From NCBI RefSeq assembly GCF_019635455.1, contig NZ_JAHBZJ010000012.1:1-64000 (forward strand): 64,000 nt of DNA. The letters are read 5' to 3'. Source of the DNA: Sphingomonas sp. (GTDB lineage Bacteria; Pseudomonadota; Alphaproteobacteria; Sphingomonadales; Sphingomonadaceae). The position numbers were made by a program, and so were the translations under genes. Under the pieces are notes generated by a model. It made no database searches. It was not told the DNA's origin and saw only the letters and a list, made by a program, of their open reading frames with translations. Positions 32,313 through 41,985 of the stretch are shown one piece after another; the stretch's first letter is position 1; each line of letters begins with the position of its first letter.

Positions 32313-33502
32313 CGCGCCGCTCCAAAGCGGTCCAGCCCCGCCGCCAGGTCGGCGATCAGGTCGTCCGGATCCTCCAGCCCGATCTGCAACCGGATCGCCG
32401 GCCCCTCCGCCCGCCAGCGCGTCGCGGTGCGGATCCGCTCGGGGTCGATCGGGATCGCCAGGCTCTCGAACCCGCCCCAGCTATAGCCGATGCCGAACAG
32501 TTCCAGCCCGTCGATCAGCGCCGCGCGTGCCGCCTCGCCCCCACCGTTCAGGATGAACGCGAACAGTCCCGCCGGCCCCTTGAAATCGCGCAGGAAATTG
32601 TCGTGGCCGGGACAGCCGGGCAGGGCGGGGTGCATCACCCGCGCCACCTCTGGCCGGGTTTCCAGCCAGCGCGCGATCTTTAGTGCCGAACTTCCGTGCT
32701 GGCGCAGGCGCACCGCCATCGTGCGCAGGCCGCGCGATCCCAGCCACGCGTCGTCGGGGCTGGCGGTCTGGCCCAGCGCGAAGCTGGTGTCGCGCAGCTT
32801 CTCCCAATGCGAGGGGGTCGCGGTGACGCTGCCCAGCATCACATCCGAATGCCCGACGACATATTTGGTGCAGGCGAGGATCGAGAGGTCGATGCCCTTT
32901 TCGAGCGCGGGGAACAGCAATGGCGTCGCCCAGGTATTGTCGAGCAATGTCGTCACCCCGCGCGCCCGTGCGGCGGCGGTGATCGCGGGGAGATCCTGCA
33001 CCTCGAACGTCAGGCTGCCCGGGCTTTCGAGGAAGATCGCGCGCGTATTCTCGCCGATCAGTTCCGCGATTCCCGCGCCGATCATCGGATCGTAGAAGCG
33101 CGTGGAGACGCCGAACCGCTTCAGGAACCCGGTCGCGAAGCTGCGCGTGGGATCGTAGACATTGTCCGCGAGCAGCAGTTCGTCGCCCGGCGACAGGACG
33201 GACAATAGCGCGGCGGAAACCGCGGCGACGCCGGAGGGGTAGAGGAAGGTCGCCTCCGCACCCGGCTCCAGCTGGGTCAGCGCGTCGGCGAGGCTCCACT
33301 GGGTCGGCGTGCCGCGCCGGCCGTAGAAGAGGCGATGATGGGTGTCCCGCCCTCCCGCCGCGCGCAGGTCGCCGACACTGTCGTAAAGGATGGTCGATGC
33401 ACGCCACACCGGCGGGTTGACGATGCCCTGCGTCCATTCCGGCCGCCGGCCCGCACCGACGACGCGGGTGCCGTCGCCCTGTCGCTCGCGCGATCCGCTC
33501 AT
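32309..33502 (-). CDS. metC: Cystathionine beta-lyase
   Basis: A 397-residue PLP enzyme of the Cys/Met metabolism family. The PLP lysine is in ILACTKYVVGHSDVMLG, the substrate loop has YGRRGTPTQWSLADAL, and LLLADNVYDPTRSF and ESPGSLTFEV are typical of the MetC branch, which splits cystathionine to homocysteine. The start at 33502 (MSGSRERQ) overlaps the sseA stop, so the two are co-translated. A gamma-synthase role cannot be fully excluded from sequence alone. Confidence 0.88.
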   Translation of the reverse strand: MSGSRERQGDGTRVVGAGRRPEWTQGIVNPPVWRASTILYDSVGDLRAAGGRDTHHRLFYGRRGTPTQWSLADALTQLEPGAEATFLYPSGVAAVSAALLSVLSPGDELLLADNVYDPTRSFATGFLKRFGVSTRFYDPMIGAGIAELIGENTRAIFLESPGSLTFEVQDLPAITAAARARGVTTLLDNTWATPLLFPALEKGIDLSILACTKYVVGHSDVMLGSVTATPSHWEKLRDTSFALGQTASPDDAWLGSRGLRTMAVRLRQHGSSALKIARWLETRPEVARVMHPALPGCPGHDNFLRDFKGPAGLFAFILNGGGEAARAALIDGLELFGIGYSWGGFESLAIPIDPERIRTATRWRAEGPAIRLQIGLEDPDDLIADLAAGLDRFGAAR

Positions 33503-34335
33503 GCTCCGCACGCCTTCGGGGTCGAGGGATCGCTGCCCCATTCGGTCCAGCTGCCGTCGTACAGCGCGGCATCCCGGCCGAGCAGGTGAAGCGCGAAGAC
33601 GATCACCGCCGCGCTGATGCCCGATCCACAGGTGGCGACGATCGGCCGGTCCGTGTCGATCCCCTCCGCTTCGAGGAGACTTCGGATCTGCGCCGCATCC
33701 TTCCAGCGCCCGTCCGCCCCGAAAAAGGCGGAATAGGGCGTGTTGAAGCTGTTCGGGATATGCCCGCCGGCAAGCCCGGGCCGGGTTTCCGCCTCCTGCC
33801 CGGTAAATCGCGCGCGCGAACGCGCATCGGTCACCTGTTCGGCGTTCGACGTCAGATTCGCCTTCATCTGGTCGATGGAGCGGACGCGGGTCGGGTCGGG
33901 CTGTGCCGCGAACCGCGTGGGCGGGAATGCCGCGGCTGCCGTCGTCAGCGGATGGCCGAGCGATGCCACCGCCTCCACCGTGCCGTCGAGGATCGCGACC
34001 CGGTCGAACCCGAACGCGCGAAACATCCACCACGCCCGCGTGCTCGTGTGATGCGGCGCGCGATCATAGAGGATGACGCGCGTCGATCCGTCGATGCCCA
34101 GCGCCGACATCGCCGCCGCGAACCGCGCCGGATCGGGCAGCATGGTCGGGAACGGACTGTCCGGATCGGACAGCGCGGCGATGTCGAAAAATTGCGCGCC
34201 CGGCAGGTGTGCGCCCTCAAATTCGGCGCGGGGATCGCGACCGGCGTCGGGCAGGAACCAGGTCGCATCCAGCACCCGCAGGTCGGGCGCACCGATTTCG
34301 TTGGCGAGCCATGCCGGCGTGACGAGCGGATCCAT
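33499..34335 (-). CDS. sseA: 3-mercaptopyruvate/thiosulfate sulfurtransferase
   Basis: A 278-residue two-rhodanese-domain protein. The active-site Cys lies in VATCGSGISAAVIVFAL, and CGSG favours mercaptopyruvate over thiosulfate as donor. The N-terminal domain has VILYDRAPHHTSTRAWWMFRA. It is probably cytoplasmic and handles cysteine-derived sulfane sulfur. It leads the operon sseA-metC-mscS with 4-bp overlaps, an apparent sulfur amino acid link. Confidence 0.9.
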   Translation of the reverse strand: MDPLVTPAWLANEIGAPDLRVLDATWFLPDAGRDPRAEFEGAHLPGAQFFDIAALSDPDSPFPTMLPDPARFAAAMSALGIDGSTRVILYDRAPHHTSTRAWWMFRAFGFDRVAILDGTVEAVASLGHPLTTAAAAFPPTRFAAQPDPTRVRSIDQMKANLTSNAEQVTDARSRARFTGQEAETRPGLAGGHIPNSFNTPYSAFFGADGRWKDAAQIRSLLEAEGIDTDRPIVATCGSGISAAVIVFALHLLGRDAALYDGSWTEWGSDPSTPKACGA

Positions 34336-34407
34336 CCTCCGACCCTAACCGCGCGCATTTGCCGCGTCGAGTTTTCAGATCGCGTGCGAGCGCCTAAATA
34401 GCCGCGC

Positions 34408-34854
34408 ATGACACCCAAGCATCTTGGCCAGCACAGCGCCCTGCCGGCGACGCCCGAAGCGGCGACGATCGATTACGTCCCCAACCCCCGGGCGGGGACC
34501 GACTATCTGGTCCGCTTTGCTGTGCCTGAATTCACCTCGCTCTGCCCGATCACCGGCGCGCCCGATTTCGCGCATCTGGTCATCGATTACGTGCCGGGCG
34601 AAACGATCGTGGAGTCGAAATCGCTCAAGCTGTTTCTGGGCAGCTTTCGCAATCACGGCGCCTTTCATGAGGATTGCACGGTTGGCATCGGTCAGCGCCT
34701 GTTTGACGAGATGCAGCCCAAATGGCTGCGCATCGGCGGCTATTGGTATCCGCGCGGCGGCATTCCGATCGACGTGTTCTGGCAGTCCGGCGCGCCGCCG
34801 GCTGGCATCTGGGTGCCGGCACAGGATGTGCCGGGCTATCGCGGGCGCGGCTGA
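34408..34854 (+). CDS. queF: NADPH-dependent preQ0 reductase QueF
   Basis: A 148-residue enzyme reducing preQ0 to preQ1 for tRNA queuosine. The catalytic Cys is in [17 protein letters not shown] (C46) with Asp seven residues later (D53), as in the short single-domain QueF type, and the NADPH-contact block is [21 protein letters not shown]. It is divergent from sseA. No preQ1 riboswitch-like structure was seen in the 70-base leader. Confidence 0.94.
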   Translation: MTPKHLGQHSALPATPEAATIDYVPNPRAGTDYLVRFAVPEFTSLCPITGAPDFAHLVIDYVPGETIVESKSLKLFLGSFRNHGAFHEDCTVGIGQRLFDEMQPKWLRIGGYWYPRGGIPIDVFWQSGAPPAGIWVPAQDVPGYRGRG

Positions 34855-35326
34855 AGAAGGGGCGCCCGGGTGGCGATCAGCCGGCCTTGGCCGGCGCGAT
34901 CGCGCGCTCCTCATCGGCTGCTTCCGCGACGATTTCGGGGCGGATGACGTGCCGGGGCAGCAAGTGGCCGCGCTCGCACGCGCATCGGGCGATCAGCCGG
35001 ACGCCGATCAGGCCGACGATGCGAATCGCTGGCGGTTCGGGCGCTGCACGATCTGCGCCGCGAGAACGCGGAACTGGTGATCGTCCCCAGCCATGACGAC
35101 GCGTATTTCGATCACTTGCCGGCGGACCGGACGCTCGTGAAACCGCGCTGAAGCACGGGTGAATTGCGGCGCTGGCGCGGGGCGGCGCGCCGAGTTGATG
35201 CGTCTTGTCGCCGAATCGCCTTGCTGCGCCGCACAATGCGTGCAACCATTCTGAAACAGTTACGTTACGGAGGTTGAGAGGCGGGAGTCCGCCTTGATCC
35301 ATGTTGCTTTGCGGAAGGAGACGGCG
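34855..35326. other. Intergenic stretch with a possible gene remnant
   Basis: About 470 bases between queF and the glycosyltransferase. A frame ending at 35151 reads HDLRRENAELVIVPSHDDAY and onward, somewhat like the C-terminus of a metallo-beta-lactamase-fold hydrolase, but has no plausible start and nothing upstream to match. On the opposite strand a short frame ends at 34877 with no ATG. Neither is a supported gene. The last 50 bases hold a small hairpin at 35279-35294 and the RBS AAGGAG for the glycosyltransferase. Confidence 0.4.
35279..35294 (+). promoter_or_regulatory. Hairpin in the glycosyltransferase leader
   Basis: AGGCGG and CCGCCT pair with loop GAGT, 33 bases ahead of the start at 35327. 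It may be part of a leader structure. A direct repeat GTTACGTTAC precedes it at about 35260. Confidence 0.3.
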
Positions 35327-37603
35327 ATGGCCCATAGCGCGACCCAGGTGGCTCAGCCCGAGCACATCGCGCTGATTGGCAATTTCCTTCCACGCAAATG
35401 CGGCCTCGCCACTTTTACCACCCACAGCTTCAACGCGCTGCGCGAGCGCTTTCCGGACCTTCGCGTCGATGTCTATGCGATGGACGATCGCGCGGAGGGC
35501 TATGCCTATCCGTCCGAAGTGACCGGATCGATCGCGCAGCACGATCGCGCCGCCTATCTCGACACCGCCCAGCGGATCGTCGCGTCGGGGGCGCAGGCGA
35601 TCTGGGTCCAGCACGAATATGGCATCTATGGCGGGCCGGCGGGCGAACATCTGCTGGCGCTGCTGGACCGTACCGACCTGCCGGTGATCGCCACGCTGCA
35701 CACCGTTCTCGAACATCCGAACGCGGACGAGCGGCGGGTGATGGACCGGCTGCTCGCGCGATGCGCGCGCGTGATCGTGATGGCGGAAAAGGGGCGCGAA
35801 ATCCTGACCCGTGTTCATGGCGTCGATCCGCGCCGGATCGTGATGATCCCGCACGGCGTCCCCGATCGCGCGCTCGCGCAGACGCGCGAGTTCAAGCCCC
35901 GCTTCGGATGGGACGGGCGCGACGTCATCCTGACCTTCGGCCTCCTCGCGCCCAGCAAGGGGATCGAAACGGTGATCGAGGCGATGCCCGCCGTCGTCAC
36001 CCGCCACCCCGACGCGCTCTACGTCATTCTGGGCGCGACCCACCCCAATCTGGTGGCGCATGAGGGGGAGGCGTATCGCGACCGGCTGAAGGCGCTGGTC
36101 GCACAGCTCGGGATCGATCGGAACGTCGCCTTTATCGATGCCTTTGTCGAACAGGACGATCTGCTGGATTACCTCCAGGCGGCGGATATCTATGCCACGC
36201 CCTACCCCAATCCGGCGCAGATCACCTCCGGCACGCTGTCCTACGCCGTCGCGATGGGCAAGCCGGTCGTTTCGACCCCCTATATCCATGCGACCGAAAT
36301 TCTCGCCGATGGGCATGGCATCCTGGTCGATTTCGGCGACAGCGCCGCGTTCGCGCGTGAGATTTCGGGCCTGCTTGATGACCGTGACGCCTGCGCGCGC
36401 CTGGCCGAACGCGCCCATGCGCGCGGGCGCACGATGATCTGGCCGAAGGTGGCAGAGGCGGTGGTTGCGGAACTCGCCGGCGCGCGCGCCGCGCGGCCCG
36501 CGCGGATCGCGAGCCCGCGCGTCGCCATGGTCGAGCCGCTGACTCCCGATTTCGCCGCGGTCGAGCGGATGAGCGATGCGACCGGGATGCTTCAGCATTC
36601 GATCTATGCGGTGCCGGACCGTCGCCACGGCTATTGCATCGACGACAATGCCCGTGCGCTGATCCTGGTCCATCGTATCGATCCGCTCTCGCGCGGCGAA
36701 CGCGATCGCTGGGCCAGCATCTATGCTGCCTTCGTCCAGTTCGCGTGGAATGCCGATGCGCGCCGGTTCCGCAACTTCATGGCATTCGACCGTCAGTGGT
36801 GCGAGGATGCCGGGTCGGAGGATTCCAACGGCCGCGCGCTCTGGGCGCTGGGCGTGACTGCGGCGGAAGCGCGCGAGCAGAAATATCGCGACTGGGCGCG
36901 CATCCTGTTTGACGAGACCGCCACGATCAGCTTTGAATTCGGCAGCCCGCGCGCGATGGCCTTCGCCATGCTGGGTGCTGCGGCGATGATCGGCGCACAT
37001 CCGGGGCATGCGGTGTCCGCCCGGATTCTCGACCGTTTCGGCGGGGACCTGATGGCCCTGCTCGAGGAATCGCGCCGCCCCGAATGGGAGTGGTTCGAAA
37101 TCGTCCTGGCCTATGACAATGCCCGGCTGCCCGAGGCGCTGATCCGCGCCGGGGATGCGCTCGGCCGGCCGGAACTGGTGCGATCGGGCATCGCGACGCT
37201 CAACTGGATCATCGCCCGCCAGACCTCGCCAGAGGGGCGGTTCCGCGCGGTCGGCACCGACAGTTTCGGGCGCGAATATGCCGATCCGCTGCCGTTCGAT
37301 CAGCAGCCGCTGGAGGCGCAGGCGACGATCGATGCCTGTATCGCGGCGTTCGACGCGACCGGCGAGGCACGATGGGCGGAGGAGGCGATGCGCGCCTATC
37401 GCTGGTATCTCGGGCAGAACGATCTCGACCTGCCGCTCGCCAGCACGCAGGACGGGGGCTGTTTCGACGGCCTGACGCCGGGCGGCCTGAACCGCAATCA
37501 GGGCGCCGAGTCGATCCTGGCGCTGCAACTCGCCAATTGCGCGATTTCGGCCCTTTCAAAGCGCGCGCAAATCGTGGCAGGACCGACGCAGGCCGTGGCG
37601 TAG
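35327..37603 (+). CDS. GT4-like glycosyltransferase fused to a C-terminal helical domain
   Basis: A 758-residue protein. Residues 15-400 are a GT-B family 4 transferase (IALIGNFLPRKCGLATFTTH, FGLLAPSKGIETVIEAM, NPAQITSGTLSYAVAMGKPV). Residues 410-740 are a helical domain with repeated W/Y/DDNA blocks (HGYCIDDNARALILVHRI, EWEWFEIVLAYDNARLPEAL), like an alpha/alpha-toroid. The start at 35327 has AAGGAG upstream. A GH130 gene follows 48 bases later, so the pair probably makes and trims a mannose-containing glycan. No exporter or signal is visible, so the product may be cytoplasmic. Confidence 0.82.
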   Translation: MAHSATQVAQPEHIALIGNFLPRKCGLATFTTHSFNALRERFPDLRVDVYAMDDRAEGYAYPSEVTGSIAQHDRAAYLDTAQRIVASGAQAIWVQHEYGIYGGPAGEHLLALLDRTDLPVIATLHTVLEHPNADERRVMDRLLARCARVIVMAEKGREILTRVHGVDPRRIVMIPHGVPDRALAQTREFKPRFGWDGRDVILTFGLLAPSKGIETVIEAMPAVVTRHPDALYVILGATHPNLVAHEGEAYRDRLKALVAQLGIDRNVAFIDAFVEQDDLLDYLQAADIYATPYPNPAQITSGTLSYAVAMGKPVVSTPYIHATEILADGHGILVDFGDSAAFAREISGLLDDRDACARLAERAHARGRTMIWPKVAEAVVAELAGARAARPARIASPRVAMVEPLTPDFAAVERMSDATGMLQHSIYAVPDRRHGYCIDDNARALILVHRIDPLSRGERDRWASIYAAFVQFAWNADARRFRNFMAFDRQWCEDAGSEDSNGRALWALGVTAAEAREQKYRDWARILFDETATISFEFGSPRAMAFAMLGAAAMIGAHPGHAVSARILDRFGGDLMALLEESRRPEWEWFEIVLAYDNARLPEALIRAGDALGRPELVRSGIATLNWIIARQTSPEGRFRAVGTDSFGREYADPLPFDQQPLEAQATIDACIAAFDATGEARWAEEAMRAYRWYLGQNDLDLPLASTQDGGCFDGLTPGGLNRNQGAESILALQLANCAISALSKRAQIVAGPTQAVA

Positions 37604-37651
37604 CGCCGGTTGGCGCACGCGGCGGCACGGTTACCGGTTCCGGGGGGACGC

Positions 37652-38932
37652 ATGCTCGATCTGTACCACCACCCGTTGCGGCTGCATGCCGATCCGTCGC
37701 GTGTCGTGGTCCGTCCCTTTCACATCGCATGGCAATCGGTGAATGGAACGCCCAGCCGGACCGAACGGCTGGTTCGCGCGGTGCTCGACATGTCGCCGGG
37801 CGAGGCGCGGACCCAGCTCGAAACGGTGCTCAAGGATTTCGAGGCGCGGCACTGGCAGACGCGGCGCGTCTTCATGACCCGCTATGACGAGATCGAGGCG
37901 CAGCTGGGCCTGGATGGCGCCGCCATCGGGGATGAGAAGCGCCAGCTGATCGGGGCCTATTTCTGTCACGAATACAGCTATGCCGCCGCCGCGCTGATGA
38001 ACCCCAGCGCGGTGCCGCATTACGACCAGACCGGCATGCCAAAGGGCAGCCTGCGCATCCTGATGAGCCTGCGCGCGGTGGGTGAGGGGCATATTTCCTC
38101 GGTCGCGTTTCGCGAGGGGATCATCACCGAGCAGAACCAGCTGAAGCTGGCGCCCGAGCCGCCCTTCGCCACCGCCGCCGACGCGATCGGCGACGAACTG
38201 GTGGTGCCGGAAGGGGAAGTGACCGTCTATCGCCACCGCGATTCGACGCTGTCCGGCACCCTGTTGTTCCCGATCACGGCGGCGCAGTCCAACGGGCTTG
38301 AGGACATGCGGCTCACCCATTTCCGGCACGACGACGGCAGCGAGGAGTGGCTGGGGACCTACACCGCCTATAACGGCTCGCAGATCCAGTCGGAGATGCT
38401 GCGCACGCGCGACTGGCGCAGCTTTGATCTGGTGCCGATGACCGGCAGCGCCGCCCGCAACAAGGGCATGGGCCTGTTCCCGCGCAAGGTGGACGGCAAG
38501 TACATGATGATCGGCCGGCAGGACGGAGAGAATATCTTCCTGATCAGTTCCGATCGCCTGACCCATTGGGATGAGGGGGTGAAGCTGATCACTCCCGAAT
38601 ATCCGTGGGAACTGGTCCAGATGGGCAATTGCGGGCCGCCGATCGAGCTGGACGAAGGGTGGCTGATGCTGACCCATGGCGTCGGCGCGATGCGCAAATA
38701 TTCGATCGGCGCGGTGCTGCTGGACAAGGACGACCCGTCGAAGGTGCTGGGCCGTACCCGCGAGCCGATCCTGGCGGCGGCGCATGAGGACCGTGAGGGC
38801 TATGTCCCCAACGTCGTCTATTCGTGCGGCGCGCTTCGCCACGGCCGGTCGATCTTCATCCCCTATGGCGTCGCCGACAGCTCGGTGGCCTTTGCATTCG
38901 TGACGATCGAATCGCTATTGGGCGTGATGTGA
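37652..38932 (+). CDS. GH130 family beta-mannoside phosphorylase/hydrolase-like protein
   Basis: A 426-residue protein with the five-bladed propeller pattern of GH130 (NGLEDMRLTHF, GTYTAYNGSQIQSEML, KGMGLFPRKVDGKYMMIGRQDGEN, GNCGPPIELDEGWLMLTHGVG). GH130 enzymes split beta-1,4- or beta-1,2-mannosides, usually with phosphate. The start at 37652 has a G-rich RBS; an upstream in-frame segment is not family-like. It is in an operon with the GT4-like fusion, so the likely substrate is the glycan made by that protein. Confidence 0.85.
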   Translation: MLDLYHHPLRLHADPSRVVVRPFHIAWQSVNGTPSRTERLVRAVLDMSPGEARTQLETVLKDFEARHWQTRRVFMTRYDEIEAQLGLDGAAIGDEKRQLIGAYFCHEYSYAAAALMNPSAVPHYDQTGMPKGSLRILMSLRAVGEGHISSVAFREGIITEQNQLKLAPEPPFATAADAIGDELVVPEGEVTVYRHRDSTLSGTLLFPITAAQSNGLEDMRLTHFRHDDGSEEWLGTYTAYNGSQIQSEMLRTRDWRSFDLVPMTGSAARNKGMGLFPRKVDGKYMMIGRQDGENIFLISSDRLTHWDEGVKLITPEYPWELVQMGNCGPPIELDEGWLMLTHGVGAMRKYSIGAVLLDKDDPSKVLGRTREPILAAAHEDREGYVPNVVYSCGALRHGRSIFIPYGVADSSVAFAFVTIESLLGVM

Positions 38933-39024
38933 CGGAAAAGGCGGGCGCCTGATGGCGCGCGGGCGCTTCGGCCTGCGCCGATTGCAGATGGAAATTCGCA
39001 ATATCTGCCGGGAGGGGGGGACTG

Positions 39025-40194
39025 GTGATCTCAAGACGAGAAATGATGGCGCTAACAGCCGGCGCCGCGGGTGCGTTCGAACTGGCGCGACCTGCTGTGG
39101 CGCGGCCAATCGCGTCGCTTCCCGGCGACGATATCGGCCCGCTGATCGACGACGCGGTCCGCCGGAACGCGATTCCTGGCGTCGCCACGGCGGTGATGAA
39201 GGCTGGCGTTCAGCTGTATGCGCGTAGCGCCGGGCGCGCCAATCTCGAAACCGGAACCTCGATGTCGCCGGACGCTATCCTGCGCATCGGCTCGCTGACC
39301 AAACAATTCGTCGCGGCGGCCGTAATCCGTCTGGCCATGCTGGGGAAGCTCGACCTGAGCGCGCCGGTGTCGCGCTACCTGCCCGCCTTTTCGAAGCTGC
39401 CGCCGTTCAGCCTGTTGGAGGCGATGCACCAGACCGCCGGCCTGCACAGCGACGAGAGCGAGGAGGCGATCGCGGCGCCGGCGCCCGCCAGGACCCAGCT
39501 TGCGCTCGCCGCAGAGATTGCCGGTCAGGCCAAGCCGTTCGATTTCCCGCCCGGCACCGCATGGCTGTACAGCAATGCCAATTATATCGTGCTCGGTGCG
39601 GTCATCGAACAGGTTATGGCGATGCCGCTGGCGACGGCGATGGAACGGCTCGTTTTCGAACCGCTGGGGCTGCGCCACACGGCGTTCGATAATGCGGAGG
39701 AAGTCGTCCCCGGCCGGGCTTCGGGCTATTCGGCCACGCAAACCGGTGTCCCGCCCTTCGCCAACGCCGCGTGGCTGGATCCCTCGCAAACCGGGGGTGC
39801 GGGCGCGATGCGATCGACCGTGGGCGATCTGTGTAAATGGCACGACCTGTTGCTCGGTGACCGGTTGCTCGATCGTACGCATACCCGGCTGATGCTGACA
39901 CCCGGGCGGCTGCGCGACGGGCGCCTGTCGAGCGCCAACCGCTTTCCGCCGCAGGACGCCAATTATGGCGACTATGGCGACACCGAATATGCGTGCGGCC
40001 TGCTGGTGTCCGGACCCAGCCAGCCGCACCCGAACATCTTGCACTATGGCTTCATCAACGGGTTCAGCGCGGTGCTTCAGACCTGGATCGGTCCGCGTGT
40101 GACCTTTGCGAGCCTGTGCAATGTCGATGTCGGCCCGGGCGTTCCGTTCAGCGGGATTCGCAAGGCCGTGGTCGCGCGCTGGGTCGGCGCCTGA
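39025..40194 (+). CDS. Beta-lactamase-fold serine hydrolase
   Basis: A 389-residue class C/esterase-type serine hydrolase. An N-terminal RR-containing signal-like segment (MISRREMMALTAGAAGAFEL) suggests Tat export. Catalytic motifs are SLTK at 90-93, YSNANY, and HYGF near the C-terminus in place of KTG. The GTG at 39025 has GGAGG upstream. Such enzymes are often D-amino peptidases or esterases rather than resistance factors; the substrate is unknown. Confidence 0.85.
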   Translation: MISRREMMALTAGAAGAFELARPAVARPIASLPGDDIGPLIDDAVRRNAIPGVATAVMKAGVQLYARSAGRANLETGTSMSPDAILRIGSLTKQFVAAAVIRLAMLGKLDLSAPVSRYLPAFSKLPPFSLLEAMHQTAGLHSDESEEAIAAPAPARTQLALAAEIAGQAKPFDFPPGTAWLYSNANYIVLGAVIEQVMAMPLATAMERLVFEPLGLRHTAFDNAEEVVPGRASGYSATQTGVPPFANAAWLDPSQTGGAGAMRSTVGDLCKWHDLLLGDRLLDRTHTRLMLTPGRLRDGRLSSANRFPPQDANYGDYGDTEYACGLLVSGPSQPHPNILHYGFINGFSAVLQTWIGPRVTFASLCNVDVGPGVPFSGIRKAVVARWVGA

Positions 40195-40233
40195 CCATCG
40201 ACCGGCGCGGCTACGCCCGATCGCGGAACGCGC

Positions 40234-41895
40234 TCACCGCCCCTTGAACAGTCCGCCCAGCACGCCGCGCACGATGCCGCCGACGATGCTGGCCCCCGCG
40301 CCGGATTTCTTGCCGAAGATCGCCTTGGATACCTCGCCCGCAACCGCACGGCCGGCGGCGCTCGACGCGGACTGGGTGGCGGACCGGATCGCGCGGTTCC
40401 ACGGGCTGTTCGCGGCCTCGCGCTCGGCCTGGCGCTGCGCCTGCGCGTCCAGCCGCGCCTGGCGGTCGGCGTCGCGCTGCGCGGCGAGGCGGGTGCGCTC
40501 GGCCTCCTTGGCGGCGCGCGCATCCTCCTTGGCCTGGGCCGCGGCGGCCTTCTCCGCCTCGTCCTGCGCCTTTGCCTCCGCAGCCGCAGCGGCCGCCTCG
40601 GTCGCCTTGGCGTTGAGCAGTTCCTCCGCCGATTCGCGATCGACCGGGACATCATATTTGCCGCCCACCAGATCGGTATCGATCAGTATCTTGCGCTCCT
40701 CCGGCGTTACCGGTCCGACGCGGCTGCGCGGCGGCTTGATCAGCGTGCGCTGGACCGGGGAGGGTGCGCCGTCGGCCATCAGCAGCGACACCAGCGCCTC
40801 GCCGACCTTCAATTCGATGATCGCGGTTTCGACATTCAGATCGGGGTTGGCGCGAAACGTGTCCGCCGCCGCCTTGATCGCCTTCTGGTCGCGGGGGGTG
40901 AAGGCGCGCAGCGCGTGCTGGACGCGATTGCCCAGCTGTCCGGCGACATCTTCGGGAATGTCGATGGGGTTTTGCGTCACGAAATAGACGCCGACGCCCT
41001 TGGACCGGATCAGGCGGACGACCTGCTCGACCTTGTCGAGCAGCGCCTTGGGGGCCTCGTCGAACAGCAGGTGCGCCTCGTCAAAGAAGAAGACGAGCTT
41101 GGGCTTGTCGGGATCCCCCACTTCCGGCAACGATTCGAACAGGTCGGACAGCAGCCACAGCAGGAAGGTGGCGTAAAGGCGCGGCGACGCCATCAGCTTG
41201 TCGGCGGCCAGGATGTTGATGACGCCGGCGCCGCTGTCGTCCAGCTTGATGAAATCCTGGATGCTCAGCGCCGGTTCGCCAAAGAAATGCGCGCCGCCCT
41301 GCGCGCGAAGCTGGAGCAGCTGGCGCTGGATCGCGCCGACGCTGGTCTTGGCGACATTGCCATATTTGGCGGTCAGTTCGTCGGCCCGCTCACTCACATG
41401 GACCAGCATCGCCTGAAGATCGTCGAGGTCGAGCAGCAACAGCCCGTCATCGTCCGCGACCTGAAAGGCGATCGCGAGCACGCCCTCCTGAGTCTCGTTG
41501 AGGCTGAGCAGGCGGGCAAGCAGCAATGGCCCCATTTCCGAAACGGTGGTGCGAATCGGATGGCCCTGTTCGCCGAACAGGTCCCAGAACTGCACCGGGG
41601 AGGCGGCATAGGCCCAGTCGGTCTCGCCGATTTCGGCGGCGCGTTTGGCAAAGGGTTCGTGGGTCTTGGCGGTCGGCGATCCGGCCATGCCCAGGCCCGA
41701 CAGGTCGCCCTTCACATCGGCGGCAAAGACCGGCACGCCGGCGCGGCTGAAACTTTCGGCCAGGCCCTGGAGCGTCACCGTCTTGCCGGTGCCGGTCGCG
41801 CCCGCGATCAGCCCGTGGCGATTGGCGCGCTTGAGCACCAGCGCCTGTCGCTGGCCGTCGCCGCCAAGTCCGATGAAAAGCTCGCCTTCGCCCAT
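40234..41895 (-). CDS. HerA-like ATPase, DUF853 family (YjgR-like)
   Basis: A 553-residue P-loop ATPase. Walker A is GATGTGKT at 32-39 and Walker B is [14 protein letters not shown]. The C-terminal 100 residues are Ala/Glu/Lys/Arg-rich, likely coiled coil. HerA-like pumps act on DNA ends, and DUF853 proteins are of unclear role. The SD sequence AGGAG is buried in the hairpin at 41898-41924, so translation is probably regulated. The gene stands alone downstream of degP on the same strand. Confidence 0.85.
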   Translation of the reverse strand: MGEGELFIGLGGDGQRQALVLKRANRHGLIAGATGTGKTVTLQGLAESFSRAGVPVFAADVKGDLSGLGMAGSPTAKTHEPFAKRAAEIGETDWAYAASPVQFWDLFGEQGHPIRTTVSEMGPLLLARLLSLNETQEGVLAIAFQVADDDGLLLLDLDDLQAMLVHVSERADELTAKYGNVAKTSVGAIQRQLLQLRAQGGAHFFGEPALSIQDFIKLDDSGAGVINILAADKLMASPRLYATFLLWLLSDLFESLPEVGDPDKPKLVFFFDEAHLLFDEAPKALLDKVEQVVRLIRSKGVGVYFVTQNPIDIPEDVAGQLGNRVQHALRAFTPRDQKAIKAAADTFRANPDLNVETAIIELKVGEALVSLLMADGAPSPVQRTLIKPPRSRVGPVTPEERKILIDTDLVGGKYDVPVDRESAEELLNAKATEAAAAAAEAKAQDEAEKAAAAQAKEDARAAKEAERTRLAAQRDADRQARLDAQAQRQAEREAANSPWNRAIRSATQSASSAAGRAVAGEVSKAIFGKKSGAGASIVGGIVRGVLGGLFKGR

Positions 41896-41897
41896 TT

Positions 41898-41924
41898 GTC
41901 GCGCTCCTGGTTGAGGAGCGCGAC
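41898..41924 (-). promoter_or_regulatory. SD-sequestering hairpin before the HerA-like gene
   Basis: GTCGCGCTCCT (41898-41908) and AGGAGCGCGAC (41914-41924) are perfect 11-bp arms with the loop GGTTG. On the minus strand the RNA reads the stem with loop CAACC; because the stem is symmetric, AGGAG lies in its 3' arm and ends about 8 bases before the ATG at 41895. The ribosome site is therefore fully paired, suggesting thermosensor-like or factor-controlled translation. An operator palindrome is an alternative. Confidence 0.65.
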
Positions 41925-41947
41925 ATTAGGTGGAAAGCGCGGCGCGG

Positions 41948-41965
41948 TCAGCCGAAATCGGCTGA
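41948..41965 (-). terminator. Hairpin downstream of degP
   Basis: TCAGCCG and CGGCTGA pair with loop AAAT, 21 bases past the degP stop. There is no T-tract on the minus strand, so it is a weak terminator candidate for the hflK-hflC-degP transcript. Confidence 0.4.
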
Positions 41966-41985
41966 AACCGGAAGTGGCGCGGTGG

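Noticed and set aside
34336-34407. preQ1 riboswitch upstream of queF
   Set aside because: The 72-base divergent leader shows no stem with an A-rich tail of the preQ1 type.
35023-35151. Metallo-beta-lactamase-like gene tail
   Set aside because: Only about 40 residues look protein-like, with no metal motif and no start, so no gene is claimed.
34877-37528. 883-codon open frame on the minus strand
   Set aside because: It is antisense to the GT4-like gene and lacks any domain. Only its last part is intergenic and it has no start there.
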